Shown here: positions 7,113-15,692 of the stretch, piece after piece | Layout: every line of letters starts with the position of its first letter | Position numbering within the stretch: the first letter of the stretch is position 1 | DNA from: Exiguobacterium acetylicum | GTDB taxonomy: Bacteria > Bacillota > Bacilli > Exiguobacteriales > Exiguobacteriaceae | DNA length: 64,000 bases | Direction: 5' to 3' | NCBI RefSeq assembly: GCF_019890935.1 | Contig: NZ_CP082333.1 | Span: forward strand, 336,001 to 400,000 | Notes under the pieces: generated by a model | Told to the model about the DNA's origin: nothing | Databases searched by the model: none | Seen by the model: only the letters and a program-made list of their open reading frames with translations | Made by a program: the position numbers and the translations under genes

Positions 7113-9424
7113 TCCCGGAAGCGAAGCTGACGACGCATCATTTATATGACTCACTCGTCGAGGCCATTGATCAGGCAGAGGAAGTCTATATCGTCGCAGC
7201 GTTTGCTCAGAAATCAGGCGTCGCCTTGCTCGTCCCAGCGTTTCGTCGTGCCTTGCAACGAGGAGCCGAGATTCGGCTGTTGATTGGCGACTATCTACAC
7301 ATCACCGATCCAGAAGCACTGGCGCAGTTGCTTGCGCTTGATGGGTTGTCAGTTCGCTTTTACCGGTCAGGCGGACGTTCCTTCCATCCGAAAGCGTATC
7401 TGTTTCGAAACGCAGAGACTGGTTTATCAATCGTCGGTTCGTCGAACATCTCGAACAGTGCGCTTCGGTCCGGTATTGAATGGAACGTTCATTTACCACA
7501 AGCCGTCGCACCACAAATCCTTGATGATGCAATCGATGCCTTCATGGATCTTTACCTCAGTGAATCGGCAGAAGAACTGAATCCGATTGTCTTAGATGCT
7601 TACCGTCAAGAGTACGCGGCACGTCAATATGTCGCGGAACCAGAAGTCGAGTATGACGAAGGAACCGTCGTCGTTGCACCAGAAATCCTACCACACCGGG
7701 TGCAGGAAGAAGCGCTCCAAGCATTACGGGAAACGATGGAAGAAGGGCGGACACGTGCGTTGGCGGTGCTCGCGACTGGATTAGGGAAGACTTACCTCAG
7801 TGCGTTCTTTGCGGGAGATTTTACACGAGTTCTGTTTCTGGCACATCAAAAAGAACTATTACTGCAAGCAGAGCGTTCGTTTCAAAAAGTCAATCCGGCG
7901 TGGAAGACCGGCTTTTATATCGGCAGTGACCGGACCGTCACGGAGACGACGGAGATCGTCTTCGCTTCCGTCCAGACGTTGGCGCAAAAGCGTCACTTGG
8001 ACCGTTTTGCAACGGATCAGTTTGATCTCATCATCGTCGACGAGTTCCATCACGCGGCAGCAACGAGTTACAAAAAAATTATCGATTATTTCACGCCCCG
8101 TTTTTTGCTTGGTCTGACGGCGACACCAGACAGGATGGACGGTGCGGATGTCTATGCGATCTGTCACCATAATGTTGCGTTCCAGATGCACTTCACGGCA
8201 GCGATTGCTGAAGGCTTTTTGACGCCGTTTCATTATTACGGTATTCATGACACGATCGACTATTCCCAGATTCGACGAATCGGTAGGACCTATGATGCGT
8301 CGCAGCTCGAGCATCGACAACTTGATCGAGACGTCGCAGATAATATCTATCATTCGTGGGAGAAGCATCGGCAAACGAAGACGATCGGCTTTTGTTCGTC
8401 AATCAAGCAGGCGGAGTATCTGGCGCAAGTATTCCGGGAAAAAGGAACGACGACATTTGCACTGACTGGGCAGACGACCAATCGCACAAAGTACATGCAA
8501 GCATTTGAGCAAGGAGAAATCGACGTCCTCTTTACCGTCGATTTGTTCAACGAAGGTGTCGATATTCCGAAAGTGGATACACTCCTGTTCTGTCGTCCAA
8601 CCGAGTCGGTCGCCATCTATACGCAACAAATCGGACGTGGCTTACGTTTAGCGCAAGATAAATCGCACTGTGTCATCATTGATTTGATCGGGAACTATCG
8701 TAACGTTGAGACGAAACTGAAACTGCTCGGGACGATGAAAGAATCGTTCAAGCGAGGCGAAATAGAACCGATTACGCCACCGCCCGGCTGTGTGATTGAG
8801 TTCGATACGCGAGCACTGGAATTGATTCATCGACTACGACAACCAAGCCAGCGGAAGTTACGACTGATTGAACAATATGAGCAAATCAAATATGAACTCG
8901 GTCGTCGACCATCGTATGCTGAGATCGGGGAATATGCGGCAATTCCGCAAGGCTATAAACAAGAATGGGGCTCTTACGTTGGGTTCTTGAAAGAGCGTCA
9001 GGAGTTATCAGGCGAGGAGATTGAGGCGTACGATTCTAATCGAGAATTGATCGAACAGGTCGAAAAGACAATTATGAATCGAAGTTATAAGATGGTTGTT
9101 CTGTTAGCGATGCTTGAGCGGGGAGAAGAGCGTTGGATGGAGCCGATTACGGCCGAAGAAGTAGCACCATTCTTTTATGAGTATCTGCATGCGGAGAAGT
9201 ATCGGGAATTGAAAGATGCACAAACGGCAGAGTTAAAAGGAGCATTTAATAAACATAAAATAGAGCGCTTATTAATAAAACAGCCAATGTCTAAAATTGG
9301 ACCACCATTTGTCTATAAAAATTATCATTTATCAGTTTTAGTTTCATTAAAATTCCCAAATGAAATTTACAAAATAATACAGGGGATAATTAATTATAGA
9401 TTAACAAATTACTTTTTTAATTGA
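7109..9424 (+). CDS. PLD-nuclease / superfamily 2 helicase fusion (DUF3427-type)
   Basis: The 771-residue protein has an N-terminal phospholipase D-like nuclease domain (H-x-K around residue 93, GSSNIS near 111), then a superfamily 2 helicase: Walker A ATGLGKT (about 222-228), DEFH near 310, LGLTATPDR near 331, and motif VI QQIGRGLRL near 512. A DUF3427-like C-terminal region follows. The TTG start at 7109 overlaps the MazG-like stop. The last 60 or so codons (after about 9240) turn sharply A+T-rich while the rest is core-like. So the 3' end may have been replaced by recombination; the PMSK motif near the end could still belong to the family. Confidence 0.82.
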   Translation: MIPEAKLTTHHLYDSLVEAIDQAEEVYIVAAFAQKSGVALLVPAFRRALQRGAEIRLLIGDYLHITDPEALAQLLALDGLSVRFYRSGGRSFHPKAYLFRNAETGLSIVGSSNISNSALRSGIEWNVHLPQAVAPQILDDAIDAFMDLYLSESAEELNPIVLDAYRQEYAARQYVAEPEVEYDEGTVVVAPEILPHRVQEEALQALRETMEEGRTRALAVLATGLGKTYLSAFFAGDFTRVLFLAHQKELLLQAERSFQKVNPAWKTGFYIGSDRTVTETTEIVFASVQTLAQKRHLDRFATDQFDLIIVDEFHHAAATSYKKIIDYFTPRFLLGLTATPDRMDGADVYAICHHNVAFQMHFTAAIAEGFLTPFHYYGIHDTIDYSQIRRIGRTYDASQLEHRQLDRDVADNIYHSWEKHRQTKTIGFCSSIKQAEYLAQVFREKGTTTFALTGQTTNRTKYMQAFEQGEIDVLFTVDLFNEGVDIPKVDTLLFCRPTESVAIYTQQIGRGLRLAQDKSHCVIIDLIGNYRNVETKLKLLGTMKESFKRGEIEPITPPPGCVIEFDTRALELIHRLRQPSQRKLRLIEQYEQIKYELGRRPSYAEIGEYAAIPQGYKQEWGSYVGFLKERQELSGEEIEAYDSNRELIEQVEKTIMNRSYKMVVLLAMLERGEERWMEPITAEEVAPFFYEYLHAEKYRELKDAQTAELKGAFNKHKIERLLIKQPMSKIGPPFVYKNYHLSVLVSLKFPNEIYKIIQGIINYRLTNYFFN

Positions 9425-9509
9425 AAGATAATAAGATAAAATTCAATTATTAAAGTTCTATAAAATTTTTAATCGTTATGATAAATAAAACGTAATTGAG
9501 GAGAAAAAA

Positions 9510-11312
9510 ATGAACATAAACCCTGAATCAAAGCCCATTTCTGAAATATTTTCTATTGAAGGAAGAACAATATATAAAATTCCGATATACCAACGCAATT
9601 ATTCATGGAATGACAGTAATATCGAATCACTTTACAATGATGTAATCAACGAAGAATCTGGATACTATCTAGGGAATTTACTTGTAACTCCTTCTCAAAA
9701 TAAAAATGAATTTGATGTTGTAGATGGTCAACAGAGGCTTACAACAATTGCTCTGTTTTTATTAGCGATCTATGAAGAACTAAATAATATTGATGACAAG
9801 AACTCTTCAAAAGTACAAAGAGAATCTATTTATTCTTTAAAAACAGATATTAAACGAAAACTAATAGGTTATGAAAATAAACCAAAATTAAAATTACTTG
9901 AGCCGGATGCCGGAATTTTTATGAATTATCTTCGAGTGTTTGAAGATAAAGATAAGGGTAAATTCGGAAATAGAACCTTTGGAAAACGTTACAAATTTAT
10001 TCAAAGTCTTATAAGTATTGGTAGTATAAATGATTTGGATGAAATAGAAAATTTCTACAAAAAGTTAAATAATATAGAACTATTAAGAATCACAGTCAAT
10101 GATTTAACCGATGCTTACTCAGTTTTCATTTCTTTAAATGCTAAAGGACTTCCTTTGACACTAGTTGATTTATTAAAGTCATATTATCTAAGTGAAGCAG
10201 TCGAAGATATTGGAGATAGTAACGCTTTAGAAGAGTGGAATAAGCTAATTCATATTTTTTCTAATGAGAATGGAGAAACAAATATTCCTTCAATAACACA
10301 ATTTTTCCAAAATAATTATGATACTTTTGAGAGTGATTCTACGTCTTCAATAACTAAACAAGCTTCCCTTAGAAAGTATGAGAAATTATTCAAAGAAAAG
10401 AAGTATAAATATATGCAGACATTATTAATTAACGCAAAAATTTTCTCTAATATTATTCCTAAAATAAAAAGTAGCGATGAATTATTTTTTAATGAGAATC
10501 TCCAAATTAAAATCAAACAATTATCTAAACTTGAAACATCTCCAATATACCCTTTAATGCTATTTTTATTAAAAAAGCTAACTGAGAATAAAATTTCTGA
10601 GAATACATTAACTTCTATTTTTGATTATTTAGTGAGTTACTATGTTCGTAGAAATATTGTGCTAAAACCTAAATCTTCAAACATTCGTGCAAAAGCAATA
10701 CAGACTGTTCGCCAACTTGAGAAAATCGAAGATAACTTAGATAATATTGCTTTACTCACAATAAAAAATATTCTAAATCCTATAAAAGTAAGTGACGAAG
10801 AATTTTTAGTGAGATTAGATGAATCTGTATATGATACTTCACCACAAACAGTTCGATTCATCTTAATAGAAATTGAAAGAAAATATGGAAACTTATTTAA
10901 TAAACAATATAAGGATACATTAGATGATTATGAGAATGGGAAACCTATTTGGACGCTAGAACACATCTTACCGCAAAATATTAATCTTAAGAAATCATGG
11001 AAGCAAATGATTGCTCCGGATAATATAGAAAACGCTGAAAATCTTCAAAAAGAAAATATGCATAGAATAGGAAACATTACTCTTACTGGTTATAACTCTG
11101 AATTGAGTGATAATGATTTTATAGAAAAGCGTGACTATAGGCCAAAAGGATCTCAAGAGTATACAGGATTACGTACCAAACTATTTATAAATAAATCTAT
11201 CATTACTGATGAATTAACAGGAAATTTAAAAACATCTTGGACCATACAGGATATTGATATTCGTACAAAAAAATTAGCGGATTTAGTGTTAAAAGTTTTT
11301 TCTATTGATTAA
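9510..11312 (+). CDS. GmrSD-type modification-dependent endonuclease (DUF262/DUF1524)
   Basis: The 600-residue single-chain protein begins with a DUF262 (GmrS) domain: IPIYQRNYSW near residues 24-33 and VDGQQRLTT near 72-80, a ParB-like NTP-dependent fold. It ends with a DUF1524 (GmrD) HNH-type nuclease: LEHILPQ near 484 and HRIGNITLTG near 525. The family cleaves phage DNA carrying glucosylated hydroxymethylcytosine, using NTP. The start at 9510 follows GAGGAG. The gene is very A+T-rich, stands alone on the + strand and ends in a bidirectional terminator. The exact modified base recognised is unknown. Confidence 0.88.
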   Translation: MNINPESKPISEIFSIEGRTIYKIPIYQRNYSWNDSNIESLYNDVINEESGYYLGNLLVTPSQNKNEFDVVDGQQRLTTIALFLLAIYEELNNIDDKNSSKVQRESIYSLKTDIKRKLIGYENKPKLKLLEPDAGIFMNYLRVFEDKDKGKFGNRTFGKRYKFIQSLISIGSINDLDEIENFYKKLNNIELLRITVNDLTDAYSVFISLNAKGLPLTLVDLLKSYYLSEAVEDIGDSNALEEWNKLIHIFSNENGETNIPSITQFFQNNYDTFESDSTSSITKQASLRKYEKLFKEKKYKYMQTLLINAKIFSNIIPKIKSSDELFFNENLQIKIKQLSKLETSPIYPLMLFLLKKLTENKISENTLTSIFDYLVSYYVRRNIVLKPKSSNIRAKAIQTVRQLEKIEDNLDNIALLTIKNILNPIKVSDEEFLVRLDESVYDTSPQTVRFILIEIERKYGNLFNKQYKDTLDDYENGKPIWTLEHILPQNINLKKSWKQMIAPDNIENAENLQKENMHRIGNITLTGYNSELSDNDFIEKRDYRPKGSQEYTGLRTKLFINKSIITDELTGNLKTSWTIQDIDIRTKKLADLVLKVFSID

Positions 11313-11331
11313 TTCAATTGAATATTTAAGC

Positions 11332-11390
11332 ACAATGAAAAAATATAGCTAGGATAATAACGAGCTTTTAGTGCTATATTTTTTCATTGT
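11332..11390. terminator. Bidirectional terminator hairpin
   Basis: Perfect 18-bp arms at 11332-11349 and 11373-11390 contain A6/T6 runs around a 23-base loop. It lies between the convergent GmrSD and second MazG-like genes. Confidence 0.75.
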
Positions 11391-11446
11391 TAGTTTTTAT
11401 ATGATCTTTAAAGAAAGTATTATAAGTGTAATGAATTTATAGAATT

Positions 11447-11758
11447 TTACTCCATTTTATCGATCTTATACTTTATTTTATTTTTATTGATTTTTTCTAA
11501 GATAATATCTTCAATGTTTAAATTTAACTCGCTACATAATGTCAGCGCGTAAATCAATACATCAGCAATCTCTTCTTTAATATTTTCTTCATTTTCTTCC
11601 CAAGCTTCTTCACTTGTCTTCCACTGAAAAGCCTCCAATAACTCAGACGCTTCGATAGATAAAGAAATTGCTAAGTCTTTAGCGTTATGGTATCGCCTCC
11701 AATTCCTTTCATCCCGAAAGTCATCGACTTTTTTTATTAAAGATTCAATTTCATTCAT
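11447..11758 (-). CDS. Second MazG-like nucleotide pyrophosphohydrolase
   Basis: The 103-residue helical protein matches the dCTPase/XTP3-TPA-like branch: RDERNWRRYH near residue 15, EASELLEAFQW near 36-46 and EEIADVLIYAL near 62-72, which supply the acidic metal ligands. It should hydrolyse (d)NTPs to monophosphate and pyrophosphate. ATG 11758 overlaps the TGA of the upstream GIY-YIG/DUF2075 gene by four bases, so the pair is one translational unit. It is not closely similar to the MazG-like protein at 6789, so the two pairs arose separately. Confidence 0.87.
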   Translation of the reverse strand: MNEIESLIKKVDDFRDERNWRRYHNAKDLAISLSIEASELLEAFQWKTSEEAWEENEENIKEEIADVLIYALTLCSELNLNIEDIILEKINKNKIKYKIDKME

Positions 11759-13389
11759 GAGTCATTCTCCTTTAGCTGTAATAGACATTTTCGCAATTGC
11801 AGATTTGTAGCATAAAGATAAAGTCCTTTTACGCCTCGCTTCATCAAAACATTTAATGAGTTTAAAATGATGTCTTCTTTTGCCTGTTCATTTTCTGATT
11901 TACTTAAGTCCTGACGCGAAATAAAGGCGCCTTTATCCTTATAGTGCGTAGAATCAATGACTAGCTTCTGAGTCTCTTCGTCATATTGAATGGAAGGACC
12001 AAGCACAACACCTACGTAATTTAAATCAAATCCTTGAATTGTATAGATTGATCCAATTTCATTTATCGTTTCGGGTTGTTCTGCCCACGTTATATTTGAA
12101 TAACTACGATTCCAGGGAAGGTTGATGCCATCCTCGTCTACGTAATAGTCAGCACCATCTTTTTTATGAAGATAATCAAAGGTTGATACCATTCTTGAAA
12201 GTCCATATTTTTGATCTTTTTGAAAAATTGCTTGTTTGAATGCTTCGGGATCTTCGAAGATTTGAAAGTCATAGTTAGAGTCTGATGGTAGTGGTAGAAT
12301 CTCTCGTTCTACAAAACGATTGATCCAATGTAATGTTTTTTGACTAGCTTGCATTCGAAATTGCTTGGATAATCGTAACGTTTTCGTTGCAAAGGGACCT
12401 ACGATTTCCTCAAGAGTAGTACGTCCCCAGTGGCTCTTGATTTTTAATACTTGTTTAGGATCAAAAATTAGAATAGTGACTTTACTACGTGTAATGATTT
12501 CGTTCAGCTGATTTTTTTGATGAAAGTTGTTATACGTATCTTCTTTTGTTAAGAGTAGGTGTGCTTCATCAATTAGTACAATGTCTACCATTGTGTTTTG
12601 ATTACTCAATGTATTTATGAATGGTGTAGGTTTTTGAAATTGTTTTTTCTTCAGGTTCGGTAAGCTTCCCGCAATCGATTTATACGTTTTTAGCATTTCA
12701 CTATGATTAACAAGTAAGTAATTGTCTGTTTGATAAAGAGCGGAACTTGTATCTTTCGACAGGTCCTGGATTGTATTGAATAAAGAACTAAGCAAAACAC
12801 TTTTGCCTGTCCCGGCATCTCCTTCAACAATAAATACATGATGTCCTGATTGTGTAATATTTATTTTGCAGTATTCTAGTATTTCTTGTTTTACTTCGAG
12901 TTGTTGCTCAGACAATTCACGATATGGAGAAAGTTTATAAACATCTTTATTGCGTAGGTGTTCAAGTGTTCCTTTAGCAATGCTTTCTTCACGCAATCGT
13001 TGCCAAATGTTTTCGAAGACCGTCTCATTAAAAAAGGACTTTTGATAATAATTATGAGTATAGCGAGAGGCTGTTTGACTGACGTTCTGCAACTTATAAT
13101 GGCCGTCAGCAATCAGAAAGTTGATCAAATTAGACTCTATGTTATAAGTGGCTGATTGGTTAAACTGCTCGTGTCCAATTAAAATTGTTTGATCAAGTTG
13201 TTTACGTCGAGAATCTTTTAAATGGGATTTTAATCTTTGGTTTTTTTGAACCGTTTGCCCTACATATGCTTGTTCTTTAGTTGAATTGTACAATAGGTAA
13301 ACGATTGGATAATCGTCTATAAAATGCGAACGTGTACTGATTACGTCACTATAAGTAAATTTAAGTTTTTCGAAATAAAGATTTTTCAC
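11755..13389 (-). CDS. GIY-YIG nuclease fused to DUF2075 helicase-like NTPase
   Basis: The 544-residue protein starts with a GIY-YIG endonuclease domain (VYLLY ... AYVGQT at about residues 30-46, Arg and His near 53-56, catalytic-type Glu near 85). A DUF2075 P-loop domain follows: Walker A EGDAGTGKS near 189-197, Walker B VLIDEAHLLL near 270, and a late TIQGFDL motif typical of superfamily 1-like DUF2075 proteins. GTG 13389 is preferred over a TTG at 13407 because AGAGG precedes it at a proper distance. It overlaps the MazG-like gene. A DNA-processing defence role is inferred from domains and context. Confidence 0.82.
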   Translation of the reverse strand: MKNLYFEKLKFTYSDVISTRSHFIDDYPIVYLLYNSTKEQAYVGQTVQKNQRLKSHLKDSRRKQLDQTILIGHEQFNQSATYNIESNLINFLIADGHYKLQNVSQTASRYTHNYYQKSFFNETVFENIWQRLREESIAKGTLEHLRNKDVYKLSPYRELSEQQLEVKQEILEYCKINITQSGHHVFIVEGDAGTGKSVLLSSLFNTIQDLSKDTSSALYQTDNYLLVNHSEMLKTYKSIAGSLPNLKKKQFQKPTPFINTLSNQNTMVDIVLIDEAHLLLTKEDTYNNFHQKNQLNEIITRSKVTILIFDPKQVLKIKSHWGRTTLEEIVGPFATKTLRLSKQFRMQASQKTLHWINRFVEREILPLPSDSNYDFQIFEDPEAFKQAIFQKDQKYGLSRMVSTFDYLHKKDGADYYVDEDGINLPWNRSYSNITWAEQPETINEIGSIYTIQGFDLNYVGVVLGPSIQYDEETQKLVIDSTHYKDKGAFISRQDLSKSENEQAKEDIILNSLNVLMKRGVKGLYLYATNLQLRKCLLQLKENDS

Positions 13390-13534
13390 TGTATGAAATC
13401 CTCTCAAGGTAATGATAAATGATTTGAATCACATGTAATATAATGTAATTTACATAATTGAATAATACTATAAATTGTAATCTATATAGCATTTGAATTT
13501 TAAACATGCTATTTATTCAGGAGGAAAAGGACTA

Positions 13535-14386
13535 ATGACAAAATTATTTATAGTCGAAGGACTTCCAGGTTCAGGCAAAACAACAACAGCTGAAGCATTA
13601 ACTCGTTTACTACAAGAGAAAAAAATAAACACGTGTCTTCATATAGAAGGAGATCTCAACCATCCTGCAGATTATGAGAGTGTCGCTTACTTAACGATGA
13701 ATGAATGGATAGACTTTCAAAGTAAATACGCTTCACTCGATGTCTTACGATTTGCTGAGTTGTTCAATGACTACGTGCTAATATCGTATCGTCAGTGGCA
13801 GTCAAAACAGGATGTTCCTGAAGCAGTACTTGCGTTTCTGCAAGCAAGAGATATCTATGAACTACCATTTGAGTTACATCAGTCATTGATCTTTAAAAAG
13901 TGGGAAGAATTCGTCTCTCAAGCGTTAACGATGGATACAACATATGTTTTTGAGTGCTGTTTCTTACAAAATCCATTGACGATGGGGCTCATCAAATACG
14001 ATCTACCGGAAGCGACGTTGCGAGCGTATATTGAACGCATAGCGACGATTATCGCACCGTTACAACCCGTTCTCGTTTATGTTGATCAAACGGATGTAGA
14101 AAATAGCTTTCGTAAAGCATTAAACGAGCGTCCGACAGAATGGGCGGATGGATTTGTATCCTATTACACTGAGCAAGCATATGGTGTGAATCATTCGTTA
14201 TCAGGAGTGGAAGGGACGATTATGATTTTACAGGTACGGCAAGCACTGGAGCATCAGTTGTTCGAATTACTTCCATTAAGAGTAGAGGTATTCGGAAATA
14301 AAGATTTTTCAGTAGAAGCAAGACAAGCTTGGTTAAAGCAGTTGATTCAGTCAACTGTAAGTTCGACTTCTTTAAGCGAGAGCTAA
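13535..14386 (+). CDS. P-loop kinase-like protein of unknown substrate
   Basis: The 283-residue protein opens MTKLFIVEGLPGSGKTTT, with a Walker A GLPGSGKT in a fold like nucleoside and shikimate-type kinases, and has a later YVDQTDVE segment that may be a lid or base-contact region. ATG 13535 follows CAGGAGG. It stands alone between the divergent GIY-YIG/DUF2075 gene and a convergent unknown gene, with composition between island and core. Phosphotransfer to a small molecule or nucleotide is inferred from the fold only. Confidence 0.7.
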   Translation: MTKLFIVEGLPGSGKTTTAEALTRLLQEKKINTCLHIEGDLNHPADYESVAYLTMNEWIDFQSKYASLDVLRFAELFNDYVLISYRQWQSKQDVPEAVLAFLQARDIYELPFELHQSLIFKKWEEFVSQALTMDTTYVFECCFLQNPLTMGLIKYDLPEATLRAYIERIATIIAPLQPVLVYVDQTDVENSFRKALNERPTEWADGFVSYYTEQAYGVNHSLSGVEGTIMILQVRQALEHQLFELLPLRVEVFGNKDFSVEARQAWLKQLIQSTVSSTSLSES

Positions 14387-14388
14387 CT

Positions 14389-14421
14389 AAAAGGCGATTC
14401 CAAGTCACGGAATCGCCTTTT
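14389..14421. terminator. Bidirectional terminator
   Basis: AAAAGGCGATTCC (14389-14401) pairs exactly with GGAATCGCCTTTT (14409-14421), loop of 7, between two convergent genes. The flanking A4 and T4 serve both directions. Confidence 0.85.
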
Positions 14422-14425
14422 ATCA

Positions 14426-14893
14426 TTATGACAAGTTCTCGATTTTTTCGAGTAAATCATCCTCGTATTTTTGATCAGACATCACCTCGACGAGCTGATA
14501 AAAAGATAAAGCTGCTTGTTTAAAAGCTTGAATGAAGTCTGATGTATTATAGACTGCTTCTTCTTGATCAATAGTTAATGATAATCGATTGTTATTTACT
14601 TTTTTCAAACACACTTCAATAGGTGTGTTCGGGAAATAGAAGGTAGCAGATCCATCCTCTAGACAGTTTTTCAAAGCGTCTGCATAGTACTGCCACAGTG
14701 GTGCAAGTTCATCTGAGTGATCGGCTCCTTGTATGATTTCATTCTGGGCAAAAGAAATTGTACCGTCTAAATTTAAAAAGCCATCCTCTAACCAATCCTC
14801 TTTTTGCTGAATGTACACTTGAATGCGATCTTGTTCTGTGATGTTCACGTGTTTCTGTTCATTTTCTAAAAAGATAAAGGTTTGGATATCCAT
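14426..14893 (-). CDS. Hypothetical acidic protein
   Basis: This 155-residue acidic protein has no signal peptide or membrane segment and alternates predicted strands and helices; its C-terminus is rich in Asp/Glu/Lys. The ATG at 14893 is preceded by GGAGCG. It resembles small immunity- or SMI1-like proteins in size and charge, but I see no diagnostic motif and do not assign it. It lies at the right end of the defence island and converges with the kinase-like gene. Confidence 0.65.
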   Translation of the reverse strand: MDIQTFIFLENEQKHVNITEQDRIQVYIQQKEDWLEDGFLNLDGTISFAQNEIIQGADHSDELAPLWQYYADALKNCLEDGSATFYFPNTPIEVCLKKVNNNRLSLTIDQEEAVYNTSDFIQAFKQAALSFYQLVEVMSDQKYEDDLLEKIENLS

Positions 14894-15006
14894 AAAGTAC
14901 GCTCCTTAATTCATTAGAAGTATCCTCTTCATTTTAATCCATAAAAAATTTATTGTAGAAATTTGAATGGATAGAGAGAGTGGGGCGGTATGTTACTCAT
15001 GGAAAA

Positions 15007-15031
15007 GACGACTTTTGTAATAAAAGTCGCC
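15007..15031 (-). terminator. Terminator of the VOC protein gene
   Basis: On the reverse strand GGCGACTTTT, a 5-base loop, then AAAAGTCGTC is followed by TTTT, 9 bases past the stop codon. Confidence 0.8.
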
Positions 15032-15039
15032 TGAAAATA

Positions 15040-15471
15040 TTAAGTGGTAGGCACTTCACTCACTACATGATTGACTTGCCACTGGACACCAAATGCATCT
15101 TCGACGATTCCGTAGGCTTCACTCCAGAATGTCTTTTGGATCGGCATGATGACGGTGCCGTCTTTTGCGAGTTGATCAAATGTCTTCTGTAACAGATCCA
15201 CGTCAGATAAGTGGAGTGCCAAGGTAACATTCTGACCAATCGTGACCGGATCATGTGGCATTGCGTCTGAGAACATTAAGCGGGTACCATGAACGATCAG
15301 TTCAGCATGTAGAACAAGTGACTGCATCTCTTCTGGATAGGGCTGACCGTCAGGACCGGGACCGGGTCCGAACTCCATGATCTCCGGTAGTTCTTGACCG
15401 AAAACGTGTGCATAGAACGTCAGTGCCTCACGCGTGTTGCCGTTAAAGACAAGATACGGATTAATGGGCAT
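15040..15471 (-). CDS. VOC family protein, PhnB-like
   Basis: The 143-residue protein has the paired beta-alpha-beta-beta-beta layout of the vicinal oxygen chelate superfamily: PYLVFNGNTREALTFY at the start, GTRLMFSDA in the middle and DAFGVQWQVN near the end, as in PhnB/'3-demethylubiquinone methyltransferase-like' proteins of Bacillota. These are usually single-gene proteins without an assigned substrate. The ATG at 15471 follows GAGAGGAG. It has its own terminator, and composition is core-like, so it lies outside the island. Confidence 0.88.
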   Translation of the reverse strand: MPINPYLVFNGNTREALTFYAHVFGQELPEIMEFGPGPGPDGQPYPEEMQSLVLHAELIVHGTRLMFSDAMPHDPVTIGQNVTLALHLSDVDLLQKTFDQLAKDGTVIMPIQKTFWSEAYGIVEDAFGVQWQVNHVVSEVPTT

Positions 15472-15580
15472 GGGAAAGCTCCTCTCTTTAAAAAGGCGAA
15501 GTAAGTTTCTTTAAGTATACCAAACATTTGTTCGCGTTAAAAGAAAAATCGAACTCTTTCTGCATTGAATTCGGTATAAA

Positions 15581-15594
15581 TGATAACGTTTTCA
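15581..15594 (+). promoter_or_regulatory. CcpA cre box upstream of the laminarin regulator
   Basis: TGATAACGTTTTCA matches the cre consensus TGWNANCGNTNWCA at every defined position. It lies about 100 bases before the LacI gene, predicting catabolite repression by CcpA-HPr(Ser-P). Confidence 0.7.
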
Positions 15595-15658
15595 TTTTTT
15601 CTGATATTTATAAAAAAATAGGTTGCAACTTCCAAAGAGAGTTCGTATACTAAATTTA

Positions 15659-15674
15659 TCGAAAGCGCTTTCGG
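15659..15674 (+). promoter_or_regulatory. LacI-family operator (autoregulatory)
   Basis: TCGAAAGCGCTTTCGG is a near-perfect palindrome 19 bases before the repressor start. It matches the operator at 16828 at 15 of 16 positions. Confidence 0.75.
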
Positions 15675-15692
15675 TGAAATGGAGTGAGTAGC

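Noticed and set aside
7284-8830. Many reverse-strand and shifted frames inside the PLD-helicase gene
   Set aside because: They are Arg/Ser-rich shadow frames caused by the regular codon use of the true gene; none has a start signal.
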